64,000 nt of DNA from an uncultured Lachnospiraceae bacterium (lineage in GTDB: Bacteria; Bacillota; Clostridia; Lachnospirales; Lachnospiraceae), in contig CAMQTN010000007.1 in assembly GCA_947037115.1 (NCBI GenBank), positions 1 to 64,000 of the forward strand. The letters are read 5' to 3'. Positions 1-9,392 of the stretch are shown one piece after another. The position numbers were made by a program, and so were the translations under genes. Position 1 is the stretch's first letter, and each line of letters begins with the position of its first letter. Under the pieces are notes generated by a model. The model did no database searches, had not been told where the DNA came from, and saw only the letters and a program-made list of their open reading frames with translations.

Positions 1-45
1 GATGAGCGCTAGTCTCGTGGGCTCGGAGATGTGTATAAGAGACAG
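1..45 (+). other. Residual Illumina Nextera i7 adapter (end of P7, 8-nt index, Read 2 transposase adapter with Tn5 mosaic end)
   Basis: 12-45 is GTCTCGTGGGCTCGGAGATGTGTATAAGAGACAG, the Nextera Read 2 adapter; 27-45 is the 19-bp Tn5 mosaic end; 4-11 GAGCGCTA sits in the i7 index position, preceded by GAT (end of P7). Confidence 0.98.
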
Positions 46-212
46 ATTTTAATATCATTAAAAACAGAAAAAAACGGAAGGATGTATATAAACTTAAGAA
101 ATGATAAAACCTGTTATTGCAAAAAATACAGATGCCGTCCTATAATCATAAAGGAAGAAGACAGTCAGGCCGGATTATGGCAGGGATATTACAGGAAAGG
201 AAGTCTGGGAAT

Positions 213-1241
213 ATGAGAGCGACAATTAAAGATGTGGCAAGGGAGAGCGGTGTTTCCGTCTCGGCGGTTTCGATGGCGCTTTCGGACAAGCCCAGCCGCA
301 TTTCCAAGGAAACGAGACAAAAGGTGAAAGAAGTGGCGGAGCGATTGCATTACCAGCCCAACAGAGCCGCGCTCAGCCTGGTGAATCGTGAAAGCAGAAT
401 GATTGGTATTGTCATGAATGATGTCCGCAACACGCACATTGCAGCGGAGTTTATGGCGATCAACAGGGAATTGTCGGGGAAAGGGTATTCTCTGCTCAGT
501 CATATCCTGGAAGAGCAGACCAGAGATTCCGGTCTGAAGCTGATCAGGCAGATTGCGGCGGAGAATGTGGCGGCCTTGATCTGGGCCAAGCCCTTGGAGA
601 CGGATAATCAGGAAGATCTGTTGAGCTTTCGCAAAAATGTGGAGGGTTTGGGAATACCGGTCATCACCATGGACGACTATGGATTTGACTGCCCGGGCGT
701 GGATGTTTGTTTTGACTATCGCCAGGGCGGATTTCTGGCTACAGAACATCTTCTGGAGCTGGGGCACAGAAGGATTGGATGTCTGGCGGGCGACAGGTCA
801 TATCAGGTGACACAAGAACGGATAGAAGGGTACCGGCAGGCTTTGGAGAAATTTGATGTTTCCTATGATGAAAAGCTTGTCTGCTATGGGGATTATACTA
901 TGGGAAGCGGTTACGAGGCTTTTTCCTATTTAATGGGACAGCGGGTGAGTGCTATATTTTCTTCCAATGATGAGATGGCTTTTGGGCTTTATCGGGCGGC
1001 AAGAAATTATGGGATTCATATTCCGGCAGATATTTCCCTGGTGGGATTTGATAATGTGCCCTTTGCGGATATAATGGAGACGCCGCTGACCACGGTGCGC
1101 GTTCCCAGCGTGGAGATGGGGAGCTTCATCGGAAGGACAGCCATAGAGTTATTGAGTAAAACGTGTGATGAAGAGAGGAAAAAGGTGCTGTATAAGCCGG
1201 ATTTGCTGCGGCGGGGCAGTGCGATCGCAAAAGAAATGTGA
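213..1241 (+). CDS. LacI-family transcriptional regulator
   Basis: N-term MRATIKDVARESGVSVSAVSMALSDKPSRISKETRQKV (LacI HTH and hinge); C-term periplasmic-binding-like domain. Start moved to ATG 213, after AGGAAAGGAAG. Confidence 0.93.
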   Translation: MRATIKDVARESGVSVSAVSMALSDKPSRISKETRQKVKEVAERLHYQPNRAALSLVNRESRMIGIVMNDVRNTHIAAEFMAINRELSGKGYSLLSHILEEQTRDSGLKLIRQIAAENVAALIWAKPLETDNQEDLLSFRKNVEGLGIPVITMDDYGFDCPGVDVCFDYRQGGFLATEHLLELGHRRIGCLAGDRSYQVTQERIEGYRQALEKFDVSYDEKLVCYGDYTMGSGYEAFSYLMGQRVSAIFSSNDEMAFGLYRAARNYGIHIPADISLVGFDNVPFADIMETPLTTVRVPSVEMGSFIGRTAIELLSKTCDEERKKVLYKPDLLRRGSAIAKEM

Positions 1242-1346
1242 GAAGACAACAATATAGAAAATGAGAAAAGGAGACAAAAGGCGGGAGATGCGTATGACTC
1301 TCTCTTTTTTTAGTTATATTAAAAAATGACTAAAAAGGAAATAAGA

Positions 1347-1358
1347 TAAAACGATTCA
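1347..1358. promoter_or_regulatory. Putative upstream auxiliary LacI-family operator (degenerate)
   Basis: TAAAACGATTCA shares the half-site TAAAACG with the perfect palindrome at 1488-1499. Confidence 0.45.
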
Positions 1359-1421
1359 ACTAATATTAGAAAGCTAAAAATGTAATTAATGCACAAAAAT
1401 ATGGAAATATAAAAAGAAGTG

Positions 1422-1450
1422 TTGAATATTTAGCGGTGATATTGTATACT
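1422..1450 (+). promoter_or_regulatory. Sigma-A type promoter of the sugar operon
   Basis: TTGAAT (1422-1427), 17-nt spacer, TATACT (1445-1450). Confidence 0.75.
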
Positions 1451-1487
1451 GTTTTCACAAGAAACGAGTATCTAGGAAGAAAAATGA

Positions 1488-1499
1488 TAAAACGTTTTA
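1488..1499. promoter_or_regulatory. Putative LacI-family operator
   Basis: Perfect 12-bp palindrome TAAAACGTTTTA with central CG, downstream of the promoter and upstream of the ABC ATPase gene. Confidence 0.7.
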
Positions 1500-1521
1500 G
1501 CTGAATGAGAGGAGGGATAAA

Positions 1522-3015
1522 GTGGATCGAAAAACGGTTGTTGAATTGAAAAATATAAGAAAAGAATTTCCGGGTGTGGTAGCGCTTGATCAAGTCAATT
1601 TGCAACTGAAAACCGCAAGTGTCCATGCATTGGTAGGCGAGAATGGAGCAGGAAAATCAACCTTGATGAAAATTCTGTCAGGAACTTATACAAGTTATGA
1701 GGGCGCTGTACTCGTCAATGGGCAGGAAATTCATATGAAAAGTGAACGGGATGCCTTTGAACACGGAATCTCCATCGTGTCCCAGGAGCTGAATTTCGTG
1801 CCGGAGATGACGATTGCGGAGAATTTGTATCTGGGACGTGAACCTTTAAAAAGGGGATGTTTTCTGAATCAGAAAGAACGAAGTAAAAAGGCGGCAGAGT
1901 TAATCCGGATGATAGGATTGAATTTTGATCCGGAGATGAAAATGGGGGATTTGAGCGTTGCCTCCAGACAGATGATTGAAATCTTAAAAGCAATTTCAAG
2001 AGGCGGCAAAGTGATCATCATGGATGAGCCGACCTCTGCTTTGACAAATAAGGAGACGGAGATTTTTTTCCAGAAGGTCAGAGAACTGAGGGACCAGGGT
2101 ATTGCCTTTGTATTTATATCCCATAGATTGGAAGAGGTATTTTCTTTGTGTGACGAGTACACAGTGCTGCGGGATGGCAAATGGGTAGGGTCCGGACTGC
2201 TCCGGGATGTGAATGAGGAAAAACTGATTTCTCTTATGGTAGGACGGGATATTCAGGAGATTTATCCGCCGGTAAAACCGCATGGTGATCGAGCGGTCCT
2301 TCAAGTAGAAGGACTGACGGGAGAAGGATTTGAGGATATTTCCTTTTCTGTCAGAGAGGGAGAAATATTAGGATTTGCGGGTATGATGGGGGCGGGCAGG
2401 AGTGAGATTGCCAGAGCTGTTTTCGGTCTGGATCAGCCTGTGGCCGGGACCATTACAATGGAAGGAAAACTTTGCCGTTTCCGTTCTACGCAAGATGCCA
2501 TATCGGCGGGTGTGGCTATGGCAACGGAGGACCGGGCGGCCTATGGGTTTGTGGGGGTAAGGTCAATCCGGGAAAATATCATGCTTCCCAATGGTGACCT
2601 GTTTACTCGCTCGGGTTTCTGGCAGAAGGCAAAGATCAATGAGGCTGTTACCGGGATATGCAGTAATCTGGCAGTTAAGGCGCCGGATACGGATACACTG
2701 GTGGGAAATCTAAGCGGAGGCAATCAACAGAAGGTGGTGCTTGCCAAATGGCTGGTACGCGATGTCAAAGTCTTGATTTTAGACGAGCCGACCAGAGGGA
2801 TTGATGTTGGAGCCAAGCAGGAAATTTATAAATTGATTACGGAACTTGCACAAAAGGGTCTGGCTATTTTACTGATTTCATCAGATATGCCGGAAGTGCT
2901 TTCCATGAGTCACAGGGTGGCAGTCATAGCCCGGGGGAAGATGATCGGCGTACTGGAAAGCGGGGAAGCAACACAGGATAAAATTATGAAAATGATAGTG
3001 GAGGCGGATAAATGA
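1522..3015 (+). CDS. Sugar ABC transporter, duplicated ATP-binding protein (RbsA/MglA type)
   Basis: Two nucleotide-binding domains: Walker A GENGAGKST, signatures LSVASRQM and LSGGNQQK; GTG start after GAGAGGAGGG. Confidence 0.95.
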   Translation: MDRKTVVELKNIRKEFPGVVALDQVNLQLKTASVHALVGENGAGKSTLMKILSGTYTSYEGAVLVNGQEIHMKSERDAFEHGISIVSQELNFVPEMTIAENLYLGREPLKRGCFLNQKERSKKAAELIRMIGLNFDPEMKMGDLSVASRQMIEILKAISRGGKVIIMDEPTSALTNKETEIFFQKVRELRDQGIAFVFISHRLEEVFSLCDEYTVLRDGKWVGSGLLRDVNEEKLISLMVGRDIQEIYPPVKPHGDRAVLQVEGLTGEGFEDISFSVREGEILGFAGMMGAGRSEIARAVFGLDQPVAGTITMEGKLCRFRSTQDAISAGVAMATEDRAAYGFVGVRSIRENIMLPNGDLFTRSGFWQKAKINEAVTGICSNLAVKAPDTDTLVGNLSGGNQQKVVLAKWLVRDVKVLILDEPTRGIDVGAKQEIYKLITELAQKGLAILLISSDMPEVLSMSHRVAVIARGKMIGVLESGEATQDKIMKMIVEADK

Positions 3016-3959
3016 AAAAACTAAAAGCAGATGAAATATATAGAAAATATGGGATAGTCTTAATTTTGATTATTTTATTTATTGCTTCTGCAATGATCAA
3101 CGGTAATTTTCTCAAACCTCAGAATCTGATCAATATTTTGAAGCAGATTTCAGTGGTCACGATCATTGCCTGTGGTGAGACCATGTTGATTGTCTCGGGC
3201 ATGATTGATCTGTCGGCGGGACTTTTGTGTACCACATCCATGTGCTTTGCAGCAGGGGTGCTGTCAGCCACAAATAATGTACCGCTGGCTGTATTTACAG
3301 GTATCTCTATTGGTGTAGTGTGCGGTTGGTTAAACGGCTTTATGATTACTCATTTTAAATTACAGCCCTTTATTGCAACGCTTGCTATGACCAATGTGTT
3401 ACAGGGTGTGGTACAGCTTTATACAAACGGTCAGAGTATCGGCGGGGTAGATAAGGTCCGGTTCCTTGGACAGGGGGCGATTCTGGGGATTCCGGTGCCG
3501 GTTATTATCATGATTGTTGTGGTTGTGATCATAGCAATGCTGATGAAGAATACGAAATTCGGAACTTGTATCTATGCTATCGGCGGCAGTGAGAAGACTG
3601 CCATAGCATCAGGAATTAATGTCAACAGGAAGAAACGATTGATATTTACCTTAAGCGGGGCTCTGACCGGGCTTGCAGGGGTAGTCCTGATGGCAAGGCT
3701 GATGGCTGGCATGCCGTCGGTGGGAAGCGGCTATGAGTTTGATGCCATAACGGCGGTTATCGTGGGCGGAACTAGTTTTCTGGGTGGAATCGGTACAGTG
3801 ACAGGCGCTTTGATCGGTTCCATCATCGTAGGACTCATCAATAATATTTTGAACCTGCTTCACGTCTCCACGCAGTATCAGCTTATCGTAAAAGGTTTGT
3901 TGATTGCCGGAGCGGTTATTATAGATATCAAAACAAAAGAGAACAAAAAGAGCAGGTAA
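3012..3959 (+). CDS. Sugar ABC transporter permease (RbsC-like)
   Basis: Hydrophobic; GETMLIVSGMIDLSAG and VVIDIKTKE-type C-term; 4-nt overlap with the ATPase gene. Confidence 0.92.
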   Translation: MKKLKADEIYRKYGIVLILIILFIASAMINGNFLKPQNLINILKQISVVTIIACGETMLIVSGMIDLSAGLLCTTSMCFAAGVLSATNNVPLAVFTGISIGVVCGWLNGFMITHFKLQPFIATLAMTNVLQGVVQLYTNGQSIGGVDKVRFLGQGAILGIPVPVIIMIVVVVIIAMLMKNTKFGTCIYAIGGSEKTAIASGINVNRKKRLIFTLSGALTGLAGVVLMARLMAGMPSVGSGYEFDAITAVIVGGTSFLGGIGTVTGALIGSIIVGLINNILNLLHVSTQYQLIVKGLLIAGAVIIDIKTKENKKSR

Positions 3960-4003
3960 AGGCAATATCATTTTTATGTGCAGGGGCACAGAAAGGAGAC
4001 ATT

Positions 4004-5041
4004 ATGAAAAGGAAAGTGTTAAGAGGTTTAATGCCGGCAGTACTTGCAGTAGCGTTGTTGACAGGATGTGGGGGATCCGGCGAGGATACCGGGGTGCAGG
4101 AGGCGCAGATGCTGGCAGCGGATCAGACGGCTTCTTCAGAGGAACAGAGTGATGGCGCCGGCGGGACGACAACTTCGGATGAAGCATATCTGGTTGGATT
4201 TGCCAATAACAGCGATACTTATAATTACTGTGCAAAGTTTCGTTCCTATTTAAAAGAAGAGACTGAAGCGAAGGGTATCCAGATTATGGTTACAGATGCG
4301 GCAGGTGATACCAATGTGCAGAATGGACAGATTGACGATTTTATCGTGCAGAATGCAAAAGCCGTTTCCGCCATCAGCAACGATCTGGATGGTTCGGTTC
4401 CGGCTCTGGAAGCGGCTAAGACCGCAGGTGTACCTTATATTTCTTTCCTGACTTCGGTTTCAGGAGGAGATGACTACGAGGGTTATATTTATGTAGGTTC
4501 TCCCAATACAGATGCCGGCAAGGCGCAGGGTGATTATCTGTGTGAGGTTCTTCCTGAAAATGCCAAGATACTGTATTTTACCGGTGAGCCTAATGACCAG
4601 CAGTACATTGACAGAAAGCAGGGGCTGACTGATGCTCTGGCGGCCCGCAGTGATGTTGAAATCATGGATGAGTATAATGTGAAAAATGCAAAGGATCAGG
4701 GAATGAGAACAGCGGAAGACTGTTTGATGTCTTATGACGTGATTGATGCGATTGTCTGCCAGAATGATGATGCGGCACTTGGTGTTGTGGAGGCGCTTAA
4801 ATCAGCCGGCAGGCTGGAAGGGATACTGGTTCTTGGCGTGGATGGCAGTGATGATGCACTGGCATCGATCAAGAATGGGGAGATGGCGATGACTGCACTG
4901 CAGGATGCGAGAGCACAGGCACAGGCGGGAGCTGATATTTTTGAACAGCTTAAAAACGGCACCAACCCTGCAGATATTGAAGACGTATATGTACCATTCA
5001 AGATTGTCTCTGCAGATAATGTAGATGAATATTTGAAGTAA
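4004..5041 (+). CDS. Sugar-binding lipoprotein of the ABC transporter (RbsB-like)
   Basis: Lipobox VALLTGCGG; periplasmic-binding fold with ...QNDDAALGVVEALKSAGRLEGILVLGVDGSDDAL. Confidence 0.92.
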   Translation: MKRKVLRGLMPAVLAVALLTGCGGSGEDTGVQEAQMLAADQTASSEEQSDGAGGTTTSDEAYLVGFANNSDTYNYCAKFRSYLKEETEAKGIQIMVTDAAGDTNVQNGQIDDFIVQNAKAVSAISNDLDGSVPALEAAKTAGVPYISFLTSVSGGDDYEGYIYVGSPNTDAGKAQGDYLCEVLPENAKILYFTGEPNDQQYIDRKQGLTDALAARSDVEIMDEYNVKNAKDQGMRTAEDCLMSYDVIDAIVCQNDDAALGVVEALKSAGRLEGILVLGVDGSDDALASIKNGEMAMTALQDARAQAQAGADIFEQLKNGTNPADIEDVYVPFKIVSADNVDEYLK

Positions 5042-5050
5042 ACGGATGAG

Positions 5051-5074
5051 TGTCCTGCCGTTTGCGGCGGGACA
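5051..5074 (+). promoter_or_regulatory. Intercistronic hairpin downstream of the binding-protein gene
   Basis: TGTCCTGCCG-TTTG-CGGCGGGACA, 10-bp stem with one G-T pair; followed by TTTATT, a weak U-tract. Confidence 0.7.
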
Positions 5075-5110
5075 TTTATTATAGGCCGTAAAAAGAAAGG
5101 TTAAATAGCG

Positions 5111-7519
5111 ATGGATAAATATAAAAATCCCAGCCTGTCGGCAGAGGAAAGGACAAAGGATCTGCTTGGGCGTATGACATTGGAACAGAAGATAGACCAG
5201 CTCACTTGTCTTGTGACGATTGAACCGGAAATTCCTGATTTTAAGAAATATGTGCCAACAGGGATAGGACATGTGGGCGCCTTCACCACGGCGTCATGTG
5301 TGGAAGAGATAGTCGAATATGTATATCAGTTACAGAAATTTTTGACACAGGAGACAGAACTGGGAATCCCGGCTTTGGTTCATTGTGAAGCAAGTTCTGG
5401 GGCGCAGTTTACGGAAGCGGATGTTTTTCCCAGTGCGATTGCCCAGGCTTCTACTTTTGAGCCGGAGCTGATTGGACGTATGGCGGAGATCATCCGCAGG
5501 CAGATGCTCGAAGTGGGATTTCGCCAGGCGCTTTCTCCGGTGGTGGATATTGCAAGAGATCCCAGGTGGGGCAGGGTTACGGAGACCTATGGGGAAGATG
5601 CGGCTCTGACATCCGCCATGGCCAGCGCCTTTGTCAAAGGGATTCAGACCGATGATCTGCGGAAAGGTATTGCGGCGACAGCGAAACATTATGTAGGGCA
5701 TGGCATCACGGAGGGCGGCATCAATATGGGGCGGAATATGGTTTCTGCCAGAGATTTGAAAGAAATCCATTGCAAGCCTTTTCAGAGTGCGATTACGGAA
5801 GCGGGGATGCAGGGCATTATGTGTTCCTATTGCTCCATGAACGGGGAACCGGTGGTGGCATCCAAAACACTGCTGACTGATATTTTAAGAGATGAGATGG
5901 GATTTGAGGGGATAGTGGTATCCGATTATGTGGCTGTTGACAGGCTGGTGGATCCTTTCTGCGTGACGGACAGCTTTGAAGAAGCCGGCAATCTGGCTAT
6001 CAGAGCAGGGCTTGACGTAGAGTATCCAAGGCCTAAGGGATTTACGTATGCCATGAAGGATGCGGTAGCGGCAGGAGAGCTTCCCCTGGAAGTGATTGAC
6101 CGGGCGGTGATGAGGGTGCTGAAACTAAAATTTGAACTGGGGCTGTTTGAAAACCCTTATCCGAATATCGAGGAGTTAAAGAAAAACCTGCACTGCAAAG
6201 CCACAGAAACATTAAATGAGGAACTTGCCAGGAAGAGTTTTATCCTCTTAAAAAATGAACATAAGCTGCTTCCTCTTTCCAGAAACCTTAAGAAGATTGC
6301 GGTTCTGGGGCCTCATGGGGATAATGTACGCAGTTATTTTGGAACCTTTTCTTATCCGGCTGCGCTGGATATGTCGCTGGCCAGAGAAGAGGACGGGCAG
6401 GAGTTCGAGGAGCCTGGTCTGATTATTTATGATATCAAACAAAATTATGTGGGGCAGGTCAGAGAGGTTTCTCCCAGAATCGGAAAGCGGATTACCAGAG
6501 AATTTCCTGTGGTCAGAAGTCTGTACCACGCGTTGCAGGAGTATCTGCCGGACAGCCAGATAGTCTATGCGCAGGGCGTTAACTGTGCCGGCAGTGATGT
6601 GGCTGGCATGGAGGAGGCGCTTCGTGTAGCAGCGGATGCGGATGCGGTCATCCTGACCCTGGGGGGAAAGAATGGCTGGGGCATTACCTCTACCGTAGGG
6701 GAGGGTGTGGATTCCACGGACATTGATCTGCCGGGCAGACAGGAAGAATTTGCCCGCAGGGTTTATGAACTGCATAAAAAGACAGTGGTGCTTCATTTTG
6801 ATGGCAGACCGCTCTCAAATGCATATGTGGCAAGTCATTTTGATGCCATTCTGGAAGTTTGGCAGCCAGGTGTCATGGGTGGTCAGGCTCTGTGTAAGAC
6901 TTTGTTTGGAGCATATAATCCAGGCGGCAAGCTTCCTGTTACGGCGGCAAGGAATGCCGGGCAGCTTCCGGTATATTATGGGCTGCCCAGGGGAAGCGGC
7001 TATGTAGCTGCCGGGCATACAGGTATGATACGCAATAAGAACGGCTACATTAATGACACCGCTTATCCTCTGTATTATTTTGGGCACGGATTGTCTTACA
7101 CGACCTTTGATTACAGTGATGCGCGGATTGACCGAACAGAGGTTGTGGCGAAGGATATTATGAACATCAGTGTTACGGTTGAGAATACAGGGAATGTGGC
7201 TGGGGATGAGGTGGTGCAGCTCTATTTCACTGACCAGACGGCGTCGATGGTGCGGCCTACCATGGAACTGGCAGGGTTTAAGAGGATTTCTCTGGAACCG
7301 AGAGAAAAGAAAGAGGTTATATTTCAGATGAAGGTAAGTCAGATGGCCTTTTTGGACCGGGATAACCGCTGGGTTGTGGAAAAGGGGGCGGTTACCTTTT
7401 CCATTGGTTCATCCTGTGCAGATATCCGGCAGAGACTGCATGCGGAAGTGACGGAAAGTGCGCAGGTTGATGAGAGAACCAGAGGATTTTATGCGCAGGC
7501 GGTGGAAAAGAGGATTTAG
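5111..7519 (+). CDS. Glycoside hydrolase family 3 (beta-glucosidase/xylosidase-like) with C-terminal FnIII-like domain
   Basis: GH3 motifs AKHYVGHG and nucleophile region GIVVSDYVAVDRL; C-term VENTGNVAGDEVVQLYF. Confidence 0.93.
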   Translation: MDKYKNPSLSAEERTKDLLGRMTLEQKIDQLTCLVTIEPEIPDFKKYVPTGIGHVGAFTTASCVEEIVEYVYQLQKFLTQETELGIPALVHCEASSGAQFTEADVFPSAIAQASTFEPELIGRMAEIIRRQMLEVGFRQALSPVVDIARDPRWGRVTETYGEDAALTSAMASAFVKGIQTDDLRKGIAATAKHYVGHGITEGGINMGRNMVSARDLKEIHCKPFQSAITEAGMQGIMCSYCSMNGEPVVASKTLLTDILRDEMGFEGIVVSDYVAVDRLVDPFCVTDSFEEAGNLAIRAGLDVEYPRPKGFTYAMKDAVAAGELPLEVIDRAVMRVLKLKFELGLFENPYPNIEELKKNLHCKATETLNEELARKSFILLKNEHKLLPLSRNLKKIAVLGPHGDNVRSYFGTFSYPAALDMSLAREEDGQEFEEPGLIIYDIKQNYVGQVREVSPRIGKRITREFPVVRSLYHALQEYLPDSQIVYAQGVNCAGSDVAGMEEALRVAADADAVILTLGGKNGWGITSTVGEGVDSTDIDLPGRQEEFARRVYELHKKTVVLHFDGRPLSNAYVASHFDAILEVWQPGVMGGQALCKTLFGAYNPGGKLPVTAARNAGQLPVYYGLPRGSGYVAAGHTGMIRNKNGYINDTAYPLYYFGHGLSYTTFDYSDARIDRTEVVAKDIMNISVTVENTGNVAGDEVVQLYFTDQTASMVRPTMELAGFKRISLEPREKKEVIFQMKVSQMAFLDRDNRWVVEKGAVTFSIGSSCADIRQRLHAEVTESAQVDERTRGFYAQAVEKRI

Positions 7520-7869
7520 AAAATTTTCAGGATAAATCCAGGCTCATCAAAGGGGTGCATAATCTGTCAGGTGATTATTATAACAAGTTTATTATGATAT
7601 GAAAATATAGGTTGACAGTTGCCTACCAAAATAGGATATTTTAGTGTATGGGAGTTATTATTCCACAAATGTTATGTTTTGGTGTCCCACGGAATCGCCC
7701 ATCGTGTTTTTGCAGCAGATGAAGGATATATGGGAGTATCGCACGATGGAATATTATCGGAGGAGATATGCAGATACCGAATGGGGATAATGAGAAATAA
7801 ATATGGATTCTGCTCCGGTATTGGGTTATGATAGAACATAATAATAATTCTGACGGGGAGGTATCATTT

Positions 7870-9354
7870 ATGATAAGCCAGACTTTGCGTGACGCGAGAA
7901 AATATGAGGAGACCACGGAGAGAAAAATCGGGCGGGAGGACAAGCCGGACTTTCACCTGTCCACCCGTGTGGGCTGGATGAACGACCCCAACGGATTTTC
8001 CTTTTACAAAGGGGAATACCACATGTTTTATCAGTATCATCCCTACGATTCCCACTGGGGGCCGATGCACTGGGGACATGCGGTTTCCAGGGATCTGCTG
8101 CACTGGGAGTACCTTCCGGCGGCACTGGCGCCTGATATGGCATATGACAGAGACGGATGTTTTTCCGGCAGCGCGTTGGAACTGCCCGACGGAAGACATC
8201 TGCTGATGTACACGGGAGTGGAAAAGGAGACGCAGCCTGACGGCGGCGACAGAGAGGTCCAGACCCAGTGTATCGCCGTGGGGGATGGCATTGATTATGA
8301 AAAATATGCGGGTAATCCGGTGCTGACAGAAAAGGATCTTCCCGGGGACGGCAGCAGGTTTGATTTCCGGGATCCGAAGATGTGGCAGAAACCGGATGGC
8401 TCCTACAGGTGCGCCATTGGCAACTGTACACAGGAGGGAGACGGGCGGATTCTCCTCTACAGCAGTTCTGACGGCATCCACTGGAAGTATGAGAAGATAT
8501 TGGCGGCTAACGATAAGCGTTTCGGGAAAATGTGGGAGTGCCCGGATTTCTTTTCCCTGGATGGCAGGGCGGTTTTGATTACAAGCCCGCAGGATATGCT
8601 GCCCCACGGTTTTGAGTATCATAACGGCAACGGGACGCTCTGTCTGATCGGTTCCTATGACGAGGAGAAGGAAACATTTACAGAAGAGCATAACCAGTCG
8701 ATTGACTACGGTATCGACTTCTATGCGCCCCAGACCATCCTCACACCGGATGGCAGGAGAATTATGATCGGCTGGATGCAGAACTGGGATACCTGCAATC
8801 TGCATACGCCTGACCAGCCATGGCAGGGACAGATGTCGCTGCCGAGGGAGCTCTCCGTGAAAGACGGCCGTCTGTATCAGAATCCGGTCAGGGAGCTGGA
8901 GACGCTGCGGGGAGAGAAGGTGCGGCACGAGAATGTAACTTTCTCAGACGTGATCAGTCTGGCTGGCGTGGAGGGCCGGAAGGTCGATATGGAACTGTCG
9001 GTCCGTCCGGCGGATGCAGGGAATATTTACCGCAAGTTTGCGGTCAGGTTTGCCCAGAACGACATTTATCAGACCTCCGTCAGTTTCCGGCCTTATGAGT
9101 CTATCGTGAAGGTGGACAGAAAGTTTTCGGGTTCCAGAAGGGCTATCATCCATCAGAGACGCTGTCTGGTAAACAACAGGGACGGAAACATTAAGATGCG
9201 GATCATTCTGGATAAATTCAGTGTGGAAGTGTTTGTGAACGACGGGGAATATACGCTGACGGCGACATTGTACACAGAGCTTTCCGCGGACAGGATTTCC
9301 TTTTTTGCCGATGGCGAAGTGACTATGGATGTGACAAAATATGAGTTGAGATGA
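7870..9354 (+). CDS. Glycoside hydrolase family 32 (sucrose-6-phosphate hydrolase/fructosidase-like)
   Basis: WMNDPNGFSFYKGEYHMFYQYHP, FRDPKMW and WECPDFF motifs; ATG 7870 after GGGGAGG. Confidence 0.94.
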   Translation: MISQTLRDARKYEETTERKIGREDKPDFHLSTRVGWMNDPNGFSFYKGEYHMFYQYHPYDSHWGPMHWGHAVSRDLLHWEYLPAALAPDMAYDRDGCFSGSALELPDGRHLLMYTGVEKETQPDGGDREVQTQCIAVGDGIDYEKYAGNPVLTEKDLPGDGSRFDFRDPKMWQKPDGSYRCAIGNCTQEGDGRILLYSSSDGIHWKYEKILAANDKRFGKMWECPDFFSLDGRAVLITSPQDMLPHGFEYHNGNGTLCLIGSYDEEKETFTEEHNQSIDYGIDFYAPQTILTPDGRRIMIGWMQNWDTCNLHTPDQPWQGQMSLPRELSVKDGRLYQNPVRELETLRGEKVRHENVTFSDVISLAGVEGRKVDMELSVRPADAGNIYRKFAVRFAQNDIYQTSVSFRPYESIVKVDRKFSGSRRAIIHQRRCLVNNRDGNIKMRIILDKFSVEVFVNDGEYTLTATLYTELSADRISFFADGEVTMDVTKYELR

Positions 9355-9392
9355 GCAAAGCTCTGACAGAGCGGTGAATGGAGGCGTGAAGC

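Noticed and set aside
31-216. 61-aa ORF at the contig start
   Set aside because: It begins inside the Nextera adapter and overlaps the RBS of the LacI gene.
7619-7831. 70-aa ORF between GH3 and GH32
   Set aside because: No homology pattern or convincing RBS; lies in a leader with an inverted repeat, so more likely non-coding.
7864-8928. 354-aa minus-strand ORF inside the GH32 gene
   Set aside because: Shadow ORF antisense to a clear GH32 coding region; composition is Arg/His/Pro-rich as expected for antisense of GC-rich codons.
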